Shown piece after piece: positions 4,563 to 5,091 of a DNA stretch of 5,091 nt (positions are counted from its first letter, which is position 1; the number at the start of each line of letters is the position of its first letter). The stretch is from Phycisphaerales bacterium (GTDB taxonomy: Bacteria; Planctomycetota; Phycisphaerae; Phycisphaerales; SM1A02), in contig DOVP01000261.1 of assembly GCA_003520025.1 (NCBI GenBank), positions 1-5,091 of the forward strand, given 5' to 3'. Under the pieces are notes generated by a model, which ran no database searches, had not been told where the DNA came from, and saw only the letters and a list, made by a program, of their open reading frames with translations. Position numbers and translations under genes: made by a program.

Positions 4563-5091
4563 GCGATCGCAAGCAGGCGATGCGGGCGGATGCTCGGCAG
4601 GCGTTGGCGGCGCTCGATGCTGTGGATCGGGCCGGCGGAAGCGAGCGGCTCTGCGAAGCGCTGTGGGCCGATGGCGGGCTCCTGCAAGGGGCGTTCATGC
4701 CCGGCGCGATCTTGATGGGATTCATGCCGTTGCCCGACGAAGTCGACCCGACCCCCGCGATGCGACGATGGTTCGATGCCGGCGGTCGCCTCGCCTCGCC
4801 GGTGAGCAACTGGGAGGCCCGCACGATGCAGGCAGCCGAAGTGAACTCGCTCGATGAGACTTCCTTTCTCGTCAGCGACCACGGTATTCGTGAACCGCAG
4901 GACCCCGTGCTGCTGCCATCCGAGGAACTCACGCTCGTGCTTGTACCGGGACTCGCGTTTGATGCAACAGGTGGTCGCCTCGGTCGCGGCGGAGGCTTCT
5001 ACGACCGGTTTCTCACTGGAGTGTCGTGCCCCACTGTCGGTGTGTGCCACAGGTGCCAGATCGTGCCATCGGTACCCGCCGATCCACACGA
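4559..5091 (+). CDS. 5-formyltetrahydrofolate cyclo-ligase (MTHFS), 3' end cut by window edge
   Basis: The first 177 codons of an open frame that starts with GTG on a GTGA overlap with the rarA stop and runs off the right edge. The enzyme turns 5-formyl-THF into 5,10-methenyl-THF using ATP, salvaging an otherwise inhibitory folate. Visible family features are the first helix KQAMRADARQAL (5-16), the strand and folate-site region ILMGFMPLPDEVDPTP (51-66), the GIREP segment (109-113), and the phosphate-binding signature LVPGLAFD..GGRLGRGGGFYDR (128-150). Members usually have about 180-200 residues, and the last codons (PADPHD) match the near-terminal segment of the family, so only a short piece is missing. 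Starting at the later ATG (residue 8) would cut the first helix. Odd point: C163 and C166 form CHRC where family members usually have aromatic or small residues. Gene names vary (ygfA, fau, yqgN), so none is given. Confidence 0.93.
   Translation, partial: MSDRKQAMRADARQALAALDAVDRAGGSERLCEALWADGGLLQGAFMPGAILMGFMPLPDEVDPTPAMRRWFDAGGRLASPVSNWEARTMQAAEVNSLDETSFLVSDHGIREPQDPVLLPSEELTLVLVPGLAFDATGGRLGRGGGFYDRFLTGVSCPTVGVCHRCQIVPSVPADPH

Noticed and set aside
4496..5089. Long 197-codon minus-strand open frame
   Set aside because: It is antisense to the cyclo-ligase and the end of rarA, has no recognisable motif, and the plus-strand frame shows clear family signatures. High GC makes long shadow frames common.
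1..5091. Hidden defence system, mobile element or CRISPR array
   Set aside because: Nearly every base is accounted for by six housekeeping genes and short gaps. No repeats, integrase, transposase or toxin-like small ORF was found.

Overview
This 5.1 kb window is an ordinary housekeeping stretch of a GC-rich bacterial chromosome. Nothing in it looks mobile: no insertion sequence, phage gene, CRISPR array or attachment site. The best guess at origin is a planctomycete of the Phycisphaerae type. This rests on remembered family resemblance (a GlmS segment reading ASEFRYRNP, and a FolP reading MHRL.PP where most bacteria have MHMQG.P) and was not searched.

Layout. On the minus strand, transcription runs from about 3164 down to 1: glmS (glucosamine-6-phosphate synthase), then folP (dihydropteroate synthase) overlapping it by 4 bases, then trxA (thioredoxin) after a 60-base gap, then a tRNA-Ala(GGC) gene cut by the left edge. 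On the plus strand, from 3273 rightwards, lie rarA (the RarA/MgsA clamp-loader-like AAA+ ATPase) and a 5-formyltetrahydrofolate cyclo-ligase gene that overlaps it by 4 bases and is cut by the right edge. The last gene starts with GTG and has no stop in the window, so simple ORF finding misses it. No stretch over 300 bases lacks a gene; the longest gap is the 108-base divergent region between glmS and rarA.

Expression signals. The box CTACAAT precedes glmS, trxA and the tRNA gene, and a related CTACGCT precedes rarA. For glmS and rarA the box is only 7 and 6 bases from the ATG and neither has a Shine-Dalgarno sequence, so both transcripts are probably leaderless. trxA instead has a perfect AGGAGG and a normal leader. 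Both downstream overlapping genes (folP and the cyclo-ligase) start on a GTGA overlap, which suggests translational coupling.

How the genes fit together. GlmS feeds amino sugars to the cell envelope. FolP and the cyclo-ligase are two ends of folate metabolism (synthesis and salvage of 5-formyl-THF), sitting on the two arms of the divergent region. TrxA supplies reducing power and RarA acts at stalled replication forks. I see no new multi-gene system. The points worth a second look are the paired leaderless promoters, a possible hairpin over the trxA ribosome binding site, and several unusual active-site or near-site residues (WCQPC in TrxA, GQGTA in GlmS, the pterin-pocket region of FolP, a CxxC in the cyclo-ligase).
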